This document shows positions 33,248 to 39,820 of a stretch of 48,804 nucleotides of DNA, piece by piece (the stretch's first letter is position 1; every line of letters starts with the position of its first letter). A program made the translations under genes and the position numbers. Origin of the DNA: VFZS01 sp964353255. Its GTDB lineage: Bacteria; Acidobacteriota; Terriglobia; Bryobacterales; Bryobacteraceae. Where the stretch lies: contig CAYGVJ010000018.1 of the NCBI GenBank assembly GCA_964353255.1, forward strand, positions 1 to 48,804, written 5' to 3'. The notes beneath the pieces are model-generated. The model was given only the letters and a program-made list of their open reading frames with translations. It was not told the origin of the DNA and searched no databases.

Positions 33248-33253
33248 ATCCCC

Positions 33254-33283
33254 ATGTTACCGTTGACCATGCGGATTGGTCAA
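33254..33283 (-). promoter_or_regulatory. Promoter and operator of the Phd/PIN module
   Basis: On the minus strand TTGACC and TAACAT (33259-33254) are 18 bp apart. The perfect inverted repeat TTGACCA-n7-TGGTCAA (33263-33283) covers the -35 box and spacer. This is the expected place for autorepression by the antitoxin. The -10 is 6 nt from the ATG. Confidence 0.65.
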
Positions 33284-33302
33284 CTGGTCAGAAGAGACTC
33301 CC

Positions 33303-33516
33303 GGTTCAGAACACATCCAAATCCCGCCCCGAGACCACCTTCCCCTTGTAGCCCCGCCGGAGCTCCGCCAGCAGCTCCTCTTCGGTCGAACTCCAGATCA
33401 GTTGGTGGTAGAGAATCAGCAGCCCCGGGCGGGCCTTGGCGGCCAGCTCGGCCAGAGCCCGCGAGGAGGTGTGGTACTCGGAGTGATACTTCTGCCAGGC
33501 CGGCTCGCGGGCGGCG
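33303..33516 (-). pseudogene. Duplicated 3' fragment of MBL-fold gene
   Basis: The C-terminal ~70 codons of the metallo-beta-lactamase-fold gene at 35975, from AAREPAWQKYHSEYHTSS to the stop. Bases 33316-33516 appear identical to 35985-36185 (201 bp, same orientation, no gap), while the last 13 bases before the stop differ at several positions (ending DLDVF here, DLDVY there). There is no start and no catalytic half, so it is non-functional. Confidence 0.88.
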
Positions 33517-33660
33517 CTGGAGGAGCGTCTGACCGAACGTGGCGACATCGACTGGGGCGACGCCTTGTGGGAGGAAAACCCCGAGAGTAAGGACTGGAGT
33601 CAGGTGCAGTTCCGGCTCGGCTGGGGGCTGGGTGTGGCTACTGAGGCTTCGCAGCGGACC
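33517..33660 (+). pseudogene. Toxin-antitoxin remnant (antitoxin fused to MazF tail)
   Basis: Directly at the end of the MBL fragment one plus-strand frame reads LEERLTERGDIDWGDALWEE and continues DWSQVQFRLGWGLGVATEA. The first part resembles the antitoxin at 34937 (VERLAEGGGIDRADAWSEED). The second resembles the MazF-type C-terminus at 35885-35950 (DWREVQVRLGRGLAVVTDA). The toxin N-terminal and middle parts are missing. This is a deleted copy of a related module. Confidence 0.55.
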
Positions 33661-33681
33661 GGACAAGACGGGAGTCTCGTC

Positions 33682-34566
33682 CTACTGGGCAGCTTCGCCC
33701 ATCTTGGCATCGGCGTTCTCGGTTCCGAACTTCTCCTCAAGCAACCGCCACACGTCGGGTTCCAGGATTCCCGCCTGCGAGGCGCAGAAGGAAAGGACGG
33801 CTTGGCCAAACGGTGTGATCCGGTAGTGGAGGACTTCTTCGCCCGGGAACCCATCCATGTGCGCGACCATCTCAGGCGTAACCTTGCTGAGCTCGGCCAT
33901 CAGCATTCCCGACTCAAGTAGTCTCGGGATCGCGCCGATCCTCGCCGTGCCCGCCAGTGTTTCACCAACGGTTCGCATTGTGGGGTGCTTGACATGGGCG
34001 TGCGCCGCTTCGAGGAGGACCCAGTAGCCGGGGAGGTCAAGCGCCTCGGCGGCACGTCGGACGGCCAGGCTGCGTTGAAGCTGAACCTCCTTCAGGGCCC
34101 CTATGACTGCTTGCTGAATTCGACGGATAGCCTCGTCCGGCGATCCCTCTGGATCGTAGCGGTTAACTCTGATGGCGGCAACATCGAACAGCAAGGGGCT
34201 CGCGTCCGATCGGAAGAGCAACACCTCCTCGGGTAAGCGAATCGCATGCGCTAATCCGACTTCATACATGACGTTGGCGTTCCTGATGGGATTGCCGACG
34301 TCGTCGTTCAGCGCCGAAACGTCCGCAAACACCAGAAGGGACTCGCTGAGGCCGGTGAGAATATCGGTCAGGATCGAATCACTGACTTGCCGGACATCCA
34401 CGCGGGAGGGTTCCAGTCTGCGGCCGTCAATGCCAATCCTCCTAATGGCGGGGGCGATGACGTTCTGCCATCGGCCTTCAAAACCGGCCTGGAAGCTCAT
34501 GGCGATGAAGATCTTGTTGGTTCGCGGAAACGGTGGGAACAACGAGAAGAAGTGAAGAGGATACAT
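33682..34566 (-). CDS. TIR-like/deoxyribosyltransferase-like effector candidate
   Basis: A 294-aa protein. The N-terminal domain (about 15-140) has strand KIFIAMSF, helix GFEGRWQNVIAPAIRRIG, LLVFADVSA and the motif NANVMYEVGLAHAIRL, whose Glu102 corresponds to the catalytic Glu of nucleoside 2-deoxyribosyltransferase/TIR-like folds. Such domains occur as NAD- or nucleotide-degrading effectors in anti-phage systems. The C-terminal half looks like a winged-helix domain (LPGYWVLLEAAHAHV, YRITPFGQAVLSF). ATG 34566 has an AAGGAG site. It lies among toxin-antitoxin modules and between two copies of the MBL fragment. The defence role is inference. Confidence 0.72.
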   Translation of the reverse strand: MYPLHFFSLFPPFPRTNKIFIAMSFQAGFEGRWQNVIAPAIRRIGIDGRRLEPSRVDVRQVSDSILTDILTGLSESLLVFADVSALNDDVGNPIRNANVMYEVGLAHAIRLPEEVLLFRSDASPLLFDVAAIRVNRYDPEGSPDEAIRRIQQAVIGALKEVQLQRSLAVRRAAEALDLPGYWVLLEAAHAHVKHPTMRTVGETLAGTARIGAIPRLLESGMLMAELSKVTPEMVAHMDGFPGEEVLHYRITPFGQAVLSFCASQAGILEPDVWRLLEEKFGTENADAKMGEAAQ

Positions 34567-34936
34567 GCATATGCTCCTTATTCGGTCTGCCAGGTCGATC
34601 GCCGTCCAGGGTCAACTCTGACCTGGTGAGTCGCCGGAAGGGCGAGTCCCTTGGAAAGAGAGTACCATACGACTCGCTTGAGAAGTGAGCTGCTCCGGCC
34701 GGGCTGCTGGCTTCCTCCCAGTGCTACCCGCCTGTCAGCATAGCCTCAGCTCCCAGCACGACACGACTTGGTGCGGGCCGGTGTCGCCCCAGTGAGTGCG
34801 GGCCGGGAACGACGGATGGACATGCCGTTATTCCCACGGCAGACACCGCCCCTGGACACGCTCGGGCGGCTAAGGTCCGGTGGGTTGGATCCCTGGTCAG
34901 TCGTGACAGCGAGCCTTGGGTATAATACCTTGCAGG
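34567..34936. other. Divergent intergenic region
   Basis: No supported gene. It contains the imperfect hairpin CCAGGGTCA/TGACCTGG (34606-34625) behind the effector gene start and the -10 box TATAAT (34921-34926) of the antitoxin gene, 10 nt before ATG 34937. Nothing else was recognised. Confidence 0.45.
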
Positions 34937-35146
34937 ATGCAATTGACCCAACAGGAGGAGGCTCTGGTCGGAGCCGTCCGCCGATTGCCCCCTGCGGTCG
35001 CGGGAGAACTGGTGGCGCTGGTGGAGCGTCTGGCCGAAGGTGGTGGCATCGACCGGGCAGACGCCTGGTCGGAGGAGGACCTCCGCGACTACGGCGCCGC
35101 CTCGGCATTGAGGGTAGAGGAAGCTGCTGGAGATGAGGCGCCTTGA
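34937..35146 (+). CDS. Antitoxin of a MazF-type module
   Basis: A 69-aa acidic protein (MQLTQQEEALVGAVRRLPPA at the N-terminus) with the C-terminal pattern DAWSEEDLRDYGAAS, frequent in antitoxins encoded directly before PemK/MazF toxins. The stop TGA overlaps the TTG start of the toxin (35143). ATG 34937 is 10 nt after a consensus TATAAT. The toxin partner is disrupted, so this antitoxin now has no intact local partner. Confidence 0.78.
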   Translation: MQLTQQEEALVGAVRRLPPAVAGELVALVERLAEGGGIDRADAWSEEDLRDYGAASALRVEEAAGDEAP

Positions 35147-35190
35147 GGCCGGGCGACGTTGTGGTTGCCCTGCTGCCGGGCGCGCGGGTC

Positions 35191-35651
35191 GGTAGTGTCC
35201 TAAAGGTGCTTTGAAGGCGGAATTTTAGTGGTAGGCTACGTAGGATTGTGGGAACCCTCGCCCGCCATGATTCTGTAAAGTAGCCAACCACCAACTGCAA
35301 GAACCGCACCGACGGTGGCAGTCAACCCAAACTCCAGAACCCCGTAAAACAAGAGACCGACACCGGTCAGGATCAGAGCAGCGTTGAGTTTCGTAACGCG
35401 GATCTGACCAACAATGATAGCCCCGATTTCACCAATGACTACTATCGCGCCGAGAGCGACCGCCAAGCGCGCTCTGTTGTCCGAGTTCCATTTCCATTGT
35501 ACTCCCGCTGATTCCAGAACCCCGTAAACAAAGAGACCGAGACCGATCAGGATCAGAGCCACGGCCAGTTTCTTCATGGTTCCGAGTCTAACACGGATTC
35601 GCAACCAGCTATGGCAACCCGAATTCAACAACGCACCTTTAGGACAGTACC
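35191..35651. mobile_element. 461-bp non-autonomous transposable element with cargo gene
   Basis: Terminal inverted repeats GGTAGTGTCCTAAAGGTGC (35191-35209) and its complement (35633-35651) differ at one of 19 positions, and similarity extends about four bases further inward. A perfect 8-bp duplication CGCGGGTC lies outside both ends (35183-35190, 35652-35659). There is no transposase; the only gene is a 113-aa membrane protein. The 8-bp duplication would fit IS1595-, IS1- or ISAs1-like transposases acting in trans, but the family is unproven. Confidence 0.88.
35236..35577 (-). CDS. Transposon-borne four-helix membrane protein, internally duplicated
   Basis: A 113-aa protein, almost all membrane helices. 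The first half KKLAVALILIGLGLFVYGVL is repeated as TKLNAALILTGVGLLFYGVL. The duplication is also visible in DNA: 35333-35379 and 35513-35559 match at 43 of 47 bases with a 180-bp period. Each unit supplies two helices, like small multidrug-resistance-type or other dual-topology proteins, but no family is recognised. ATG 35577 is 7 nt after the extended -10 TGT-TAGACT (35590-35585 on the minus strand), so the element brings its own promoter. The frame extends upstream across the element end but without support. Confidence 0.72.
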   Translation of the reverse strand: MKKLAVALILIGLGLFVYGVLESAGVQWKWNSDNRARLAVALGAIVVIGEIGAIIVGQIRVTKLNAALILTGVGLLFYGVLEFGLTATVGAVLAVGGWLLYRIMAGEGSHNPT

Positions 35652-35974
35652 CGCGGGTCACCAAAGCACGTCCTGCGGTTGTGGTTTCCACCGAGCGCTA
35701 CCACCGTGAACGCCCCGATCTGATCGTAGGCATTCTCACAACGCAGCTCCCGGAATCTGTCGGCCTGACGGACTACGTCTTGCAGGATTGGCGTGAAGCT
35801 GGGCTGCGCGCCAGTTCGTGCTTCCGTCTCTACTTGATCACGGTGCCGAGAACCGAGGTCGCGGTGATCGGGCGCCTATCACCGCGTGACTGGCGCGAGG
35901 TGCAGGTGCGGCTCGGTCGGGGGCTGGCTGTGGTCACCGATGCCCCGTAGGCGAATCCTCATCTCCTCCCTGCT

Positions 35975-36889
35975 TCAGTAGACGTCCAAATCCCGCCCCG
36001 AGACCACCTTCCCCTTGTAGCCCCGCCGGAGCTCCGCCAGCAGCTCCTCTTCGGTCGAACTCCAGATCAGTTGGTGGTAGAGAATCAGCAGCCCCGGGCG
36101 GGCCTTGGCGGCCAGCTCGGCCAGAGCCCGCGAGGAGGTGTGGTACTCGGAGTGATACTTCTGCCAGGCCGGCTCGCGGGCGGCGAAACCGGCCTGCGAG
36201 TACACTTCGTGAATCAGCACATCGCACCCGTTGCAGGCCTCAACCACGGTCGAGCTCGCCGTGGTGTCGCCGGAGACGACAATGCTGCGGTCCGGCGTCT
36301 TGAACCGGTAGCCGAAGGCGTAGCGCCACGCGCCATGGCGGACCGGGAAGGCGGTCACGACGACGTTCTCATCCTTGTACACCTCGCCCGGCTCGATCTC
36401 GTGCGTGTTGACCTGGAAGCCGGTCTGGTTGGCGGGCTCGGAGCCCTCCAGCCGGACCATGATGTCCTCCTTGTAGGCCATGACGATGTGGTCGGTCATC
36501 TCCTTGAGCCCGGGCGGGCCCCAGACTTCGAGCGGCTCTTTGCGTCCCAGCACCCAGGGCGTCAGGATCAGATCGGCGTAGCCCGCCGTATGGTCCGAGT
36601 GCAGATGGGTGACGAAGGCGCGCCGCAGGTTGGCGACCGCCAGCCCGGAGACGCCCTTGCGATGGGCCGCCTCGGCGCGCCGCACCACGCCGGGCCCAAA
36701 ATCGACCAGATAGGGGACGTCATTGACCACGATGGCCACTGCCGGGCCCGAACGATCGGGGTCGGCGTTGGGCGTTCCGGTTCCCAGCAGCACGATCTCG
36801 GTCCGCTTGACGGGCTTCGGCTGCCCGCCGAACAGGCCCGAGCACGTCACGCCCAACAGCAATGGGATGAGGACACGGCACACTCTCAT
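35975..36889 (-). CDS. Exported metallo-beta-lactamase-fold hydrolase
   Basis: A 304-aa protein with a signal-like N-terminus (VLIPLLLGVTCSGLFGG). The MBL metal site is HLHSDHTAGYADL; GTGTPNADPDRSGPA, the later SIVVSGDTTASSTVVE and a C-terminal YHQL complete a ribonuclease-Z/arylsulfatase-like fold. It probably hydrolyses a phospho- or sulfo-ester outside the cytoplasm. ATG 36889 gives the signal peptide; ATG 36919 is possible. Its last 200 bp (35985-36185) are duplicated at 33316-33516. Confidence 0.87.
   Translation of the reverse strand: MRVCRVLIPLLLGVTCSGLFGGQPKPVKRTEIVLLGTGTPNADPDRSGPAVAIVVNDVPYLVDFGPGVVRRAEAAHRKGVSGLAVANLRRAFVTHLHSDHTAGYADLILTPWVLGRKEPLEVWGPPGLKEMTDHIVMAYKEDIMVRLEGSEPANQTGFQVNTHEIEPGEVYKDENVVVTAFPVRHGAWRYAFGYRFKTPDRSIVVSGDTTASSTVVEACNGCDVLIHEVYSQAGFAAREPAWQKYHSEYHTSSRALAELAAKARPGLLILYHQLIWSSTEEELLAELRRGYKGKVVSGRDLDVY
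35985..36185. repeat. 201-bp direct repeat (intact-gene copy)
   Basis: Matches 33316-33516 base for base as far as I compared them, in the same orientation, 2669 bp apart. The copies bracket the TIR-like effector, the antitoxin and the split toxin. This copy is inside the intact MBL gene. Confidence 0.9.
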
Positions 36890-36934
36890 AGGACGCTCGG
36901 TCCATGATAGCTTCGCCAAGGAAGCGGCGCCGGC

Positions 36935-37321
36935 TTACCGGATCAAGCGCACGCGCACAGGCAGCTTGGGAATGCGCCAGTTGCGATCCGCGGTGACCGC
37001 GGGCACCCCGCAGCGGTGGGCCAGAGCCAGGCAGGCACGATCGCCCAGCGAGAGGCCGCGCCTTCGGGTCGAGGGCTCCAGGCGGGCCGCCAGGTGCGCG
37101 TCCTCCAAAGTAAAGGGGAGGACAACGAGCTGAAGGTCATCGACCGCCTTTACTGCCTCGGCCGCGGGGGCCCGCAGGCGGATGAGTTTCGTTATCGCCT
37201 CGCTGGCGTTCACGGTGCTGATCGCGGCCGAGGGCAGCATCGGCTCGACCGCCTCGTGTCCCGGCTCGGCGAAAATCACCGCCAACACCGCGGATGAATC
37301 CAGCACGCAATCAATCTTCAC
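36935..37321 (-). CDS. PIN-domain toxin (VapC-like), second module
   Basis: A 128-aa PIN ribonuclease: CVLDSSAVLAVIFAEPG with the first Asp, Glu in NASEAITKL, Asp in GLSLGDRACLALA and Asp in PAVTADRNW. It overlaps the AbrB-type antitoxin by 11 nt, the normal toxin-antitoxin arrangement. Such toxins cleave tRNA or rRNA when released. Confidence 0.9.
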   Translation of the reverse strand: MKIDCVLDSSAVLAVIFAEPGHEAVEPMLPSAAISTVNASEAITKLIRLRAPAAEAVKAVDDLQLVVLPFTLEDAHLAARLEPSTRRRGLSLGDRACLALAHRCGVPAVTADRNWRIPKLPVRVRLIR

Positions 37322-37571
37322 GGGCCTCCCGTTTGGCTTCCTCCCTGCGCTCGGCCAAGAACTCCTCGACGATCGACCGGTCCGGGCCGGCCAGCCGCCG
37401 GGCCCACTCTTGCACCCTCTTGAGCGCCTGCTGCCTGGTTTCCAGCATGAGCCTTCCGCCCTCGTCGCTGAGAGTCACCTCGGAGTTGACCCCGATCCCG
37501 TACCGTTTCCGCCACTTGGCAGGAATCAGCACTCTTCCCACTTCGTCAACCTTACAGGTAGCTCGATCCAT
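37311..37571 (-). CDS. SpoVT-AbrB-type antitoxin
   Basis: An 86-aa protein with a swapped-hairpin AbrB domain at the N-terminus (KVDEVGRVLIPAKWRKRYGI, SEVTLSDEGGRLMLET). A helical toxin-binding tail (ALKRVQEWARRLAG, IVEEFLAERREEAKR) follows. ATG 37571 is preceded by AGGGAGA and a TAGAAT box. The first gene of the module, it should autoregulate through the palindromes upstream. Confidence 0.9.
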   Translation of the reverse strand: MDRATCKVDEVGRVLIPAKWRKRYGIGVNSEVTLSDEGGRLMLETRQQALKRVQEWARRLAGPDRSIVEEFLAERREEAKREARED

Positions 37572-37579
37572 TCTCCCTA

Positions 37580-37603
37580 ATTCTACCAAACCTGGTATCC
37601 AGG
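37580..37603 (-). promoter_or_regulatory. Operator and -10 of the AbrB/PIN module
   Basis: TAGAAT (37585-37580, minus strand) lies 8 nt before the ATG. Two overlapping palindromes are just upstream: TACCA-n4-TGGTA (37584-37597) and CCTGG-TAT-CCAGG (37591-37603). They are probable antitoxin binding sites. Confidence 0.55.
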
Positions 37604-37608
37604 GGAAA

Positions 37609-38175
37609 CTAGGCTTGCTGGAACATCGAGATGCCCGCGACGCCAGCCGCCCTGGCCTCCAGGCACTGCGGGGCATTCTCCCAGGTGACGCCGCCCAGCG
37701 CGTAAACCGGCAGGCGTACGGCCCGGCAGGCTTCTGCCAGGCGCTCCAGCCCCAGCGGCTCGCCGTAGGCCGCTTTCGAGGCGGTGAGAAAGACGGGGCC
37801 GAAAACGGCGAAGTCGGCGCCCTCGCGCTGGGCGGCGCGCACTTCCTCCACGCTGTGGCAGGAGACGCCGATCAGGAAGTCGGCGGGCGTGATGCGGCGC
37901 AGTTTCAGCGGGGAGATCGAATCGGCCGGTAGGTGAACGCCGTGGGCGCCGCAGGCCAGGGCCACGTCGGCGCGGTCGTTGACGAGAATCCTCGCGGCGC
38001 GCGGATTGGGAAGCGCCAGGGCCCGCCGCACCAACTGGGCGAGTCCGCGCGCCAGCAGATCTTTCTCGCGAATCTGGATCAGCTCCACACCGGCGGCGAG
38101 CTTCCTTGCGATGGTCTCCAGCAGCGGGTCGATACCGCCCAGCGGCTGGCGGTCGGTGATGTAGTAGCGGATCAC
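37609..38175 (-). CDS. Thiamine-phosphate-synthase family protein (ThiE/TenI)
   Basis: A 188-aa TIM-barrel protein with VELIQIREKDL, ILVNDRADVALACGAHGVHLP, LIGVSCHSVEEVRAAQREGADF, FGPVFLTASK and YALGGV, the standard order for ThiE/TenI. ThiE joins the pyrimidine and thiazole parts of thiamine; TenI relatives are thiazole tautomerases. I cannot separate the two. GTG 38175 overlaps the stop of the FmdE-like gene (GTGA), making it the last gene of the modB operon. Confidence 0.85.
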   Translation of the reverse strand: MIRYYITDRQPLGGIDPLLETIARKLAAGVELIQIREKDLLARGLAQLVRRALALPNPRAARILVNDRADVALACGAHGVHLPADSISPLKLRRITPADFLIGVSCHSVEEVRAAQREGADFAVFGPVFLTASKAAYGEPLGLERLAEACRAVRLPVYALGGVTWENAPQCLEARAAGVAGISMFQQA

Positions 38176-38753
38176 AGCGGCTCGTAGTAGCTTTCCCCGG
38201 CGCAGGCGCGGCACAGGACGCTGCCGCCGCGCACCACCTCCCGCCGGAACTTCACCGCCTCGCCGCATTGCGCGCAGAAGGAGGGGCGCGCCTTGTAGCC
38301 GGGCAAGTCTTCCGGGCTCAGACGAACGCGCACCCACTGGGTCGTGAAGAGCTCCTCGTCAGGCAATTCCCGGTAGGCCAGCATCTGCTGCTGCTTGGGG
38401 TCCGCGAACTCGGGGTGGATCGCGCGCGCCCGCTCGCGGGAGGTTTCCGTGGCCACCACGCGCACCGCGCGGCCGGTCTCGAGATCGCAGAAGGTGGCCG
38501 CAACCTTGCCGAAGTCGCGGAACTTAAGGCTGCGACGCCCCAGGCGGCAGCCCGTGACCACTCCGACGGCGTCCGTGGCGCAACGGTCGATCTCGATGAA
38601 AGTGATCAGGCGCTGGCGGTCTTTCCCCTCCGGGTCTGCCAGCCCCAGCAGCTTGAGGCCGTACAGGGCCAGGCGCACGCCCAGCACCTGCCCGGCGCAC
38701 ATGTGACCGTGCGCCTGCTCGGCCAAAACCAGGTACTCTTCCAGAGTTTTCAC
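38172..38753 (-). CDS. FmdE-family protein
   Basis: A 193-aa protein of the FmdE type: HGHMCAGQVLGVRLALYGLK with a conserved His/Cys, FIEIDRCATDAVGVVTGCRLG, FRDFGKVAATFCD, and a C-terminal zinc ribbon CAQCGEAV...VLCRACAG. The name comes from subunit E of formylmethanofuran dehydrogenase, but bacterial members occur without that enzyme, often near molybdate transporters as here, and may serve molybdenum or tungsten enzyme assembly. GTG 38753 overlaps the modC-like stop as GTGA. Confidence 0.87.
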   Translation of the reverse strand: MKTLEEYLVLAEQAHGHMCAGQVLGVRLALYGLKLLGLADPEGKDRQRLITFIEIDRCATDAVGVVTGCRLGRRSLKFRDFGKVAATFCDLETGRAVRVVATETSRERARAIHPEFADPKQQQMLAYRELPDEELFTTQWVRVRLSPEDLPGYKARPSFCAQCGEAVKFRREVVRGGSVLCRACAGESYYEPL

Positions 38754-39820
38754 AGCACTCGCAATGCCTGCGTCGGGAACTCCACCAGCCACTCTTTGTT
38801 GTGTTTCTGCTGCTCGAACTCGGCGCGGGAGATCTCGACTGCCAGCCCGCCCGCGAACTCCAGGCGCACGCTTTGCGGCAGCTCGACAGCGCGCTCGAGC
38901 TGGGCCGGAATCTGGTTGGGACCGGGCCGCGCGTCCCGTCCGGCCACGCTGAGCTCCTCCGGCCGGACACACAGCCATACGCGGTCGCCGCGCAATTTGC
39001 CGGGGAAATAGGGGCCGCTGAGGAGGTGCTCCCCGAGCCGCAGGCGGCTCAGATTGCGCTGCGGGTCGAGTTCCGCGATTTCCACTTGGAACAAGTTGAA
39101 GATGCCCAGCAGGCGCGCGACCTCGACGCTGGCAGGCCGCTCGGCGATGGCGCGCGGAGGGCCGCTCTGGAGGATGCGCCCGCCGCTCAGGACCAGCATC
39201 GAGTCCGCGAGCTCGAAACACTCCTTAAGATCGCAGGTCGCCAGCAGGATCGGGATGCGGAAGTCGGCCCGCACCTGCCTGAGGATGGCGTGCAGCTCGG
39301 CGCGGAGCGGCGTCTCCAGCCCGCGGCCCGGCTCATCGAGCAACAGCAGGCGGGGCGAGCCGATCAAGGCCCGGGCGATGGCCGCGCGCTGGCGCTCACT
39401 GGCGGAGACTTCGCGCGGGCGGCACCCCGCGCAGTCCACTAACCGGAAGCGCTCCAGCATTTCATTCACCTTGCGGTGGCGCTCCAAACGGGGCCGGTGC
39501 TCGACGGCGAAAGCCAGGTTGCGCCGCAGGGTCATGTGGGGGAACAGAGCGCCAGCCGGGAAGACATACCCACAGCGGCGTGCGCGGGGCGGCAAGTTGA
39601 CCCGCGCCGGGGCATCGAACAGGATCTCGTTGTCCAGCAGGATGCGGCCCTCGTCTGGGGCGATGAAGCCGGCGATCACGTCCAGGATCAGCGTCTTGCC
39701 CGAGCAGCCGGGGCCGAACAGCACGCTGATGCCGGCCGGGGCCTGGACTTCGACGTCCAGGGTAAAGCCTGGCGACGCCGGTCCGGGCGGAAGATTCTTG
39801 CGGAAGCGCGCGTGAATCAT
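38750..39820 (-). CDS. modC: Molybdate ABC transporter ATPase, ModC-like, atypical motifs
   Basis: A 356-aa ABC ATPase with a C-terminal TOBE/MOP-like molybdate-sensing domain (about 235-350). Walker A GPGCSGKT (36-43) and Walker B LLLLDEP are intact. Other key positions are not: the Q-loop reads YVFPAG (Pro88 for Gln), the signature is VSASE instead of LSGGE, and the switch position reads ATCD with Cys196 instead of His. Coupled with ModB by an ATGA overlap, so it is likely still expressed. Reduced or altered ATP hydrolysis is expected if these changes are real. Molybdate specificity follows from the ModB pairing and the FmdE neighbour. Confidence 0.85.
   Translation of the reverse strand: MIHARFRKNLPPGPASPGFTLDVEVQAPAGISVLFGPGCSGKTLILDVIAGFIAPDEGRILLDNEILFDAPARVNLPPRARRCGYVFPAGALFPHMTLRRNLAFAVEHRPRLERHRKVNEMLERFRLVDCAGCRPREVSASERQRAAIARALIGSPRLLLLDEPGRGLETPLRAELHAILRQVRADFRIPILLATCDLKECFELADSMLVLSGGRILQSGPPRAIAERPASVEVARLLGIFNLFQVEIAELDPQRNLSRLRLGEHLLSGPYFPGKLRGDRVWLCVRPEELSVAGRDARPGPNQIPAQLERAVELPQSVRLEFAGGLAVEISRAEFEQQKHNKEWLVEFPTQALRVL

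Larger units (their letters stand above)
35143..35950 (+). pseudogene. MazF/PemK-type toxin split by a transposable element
   Basis: The 5' part (TTG 35143) encodes RPGDVVVALLPGARV and is cut at 35190. The rest resumes at 35660 with TKARPAVVVSTERYHRERPD and continues VGLTDYVLQDWREAGL, FRLYLITVPRTEVAVIGRLS and a C-terminus ending VVTDAP. Joining 35190 to 35660 keeps the frame and gives a typical toxin of about 113 aa. With the insert, translation from TTG stops after about 23 codons. The toxin is therefore inactive unless the element excises precisely. Confidence 0.9.

Noticed and set aside
34746..35309. 187-codon minus-strand frame over the antitoxin region
   Set aside because: Arg/Pro/Ser-rich, no ribosome site, and opposite to a typical antitoxin with its own TATAAT box.
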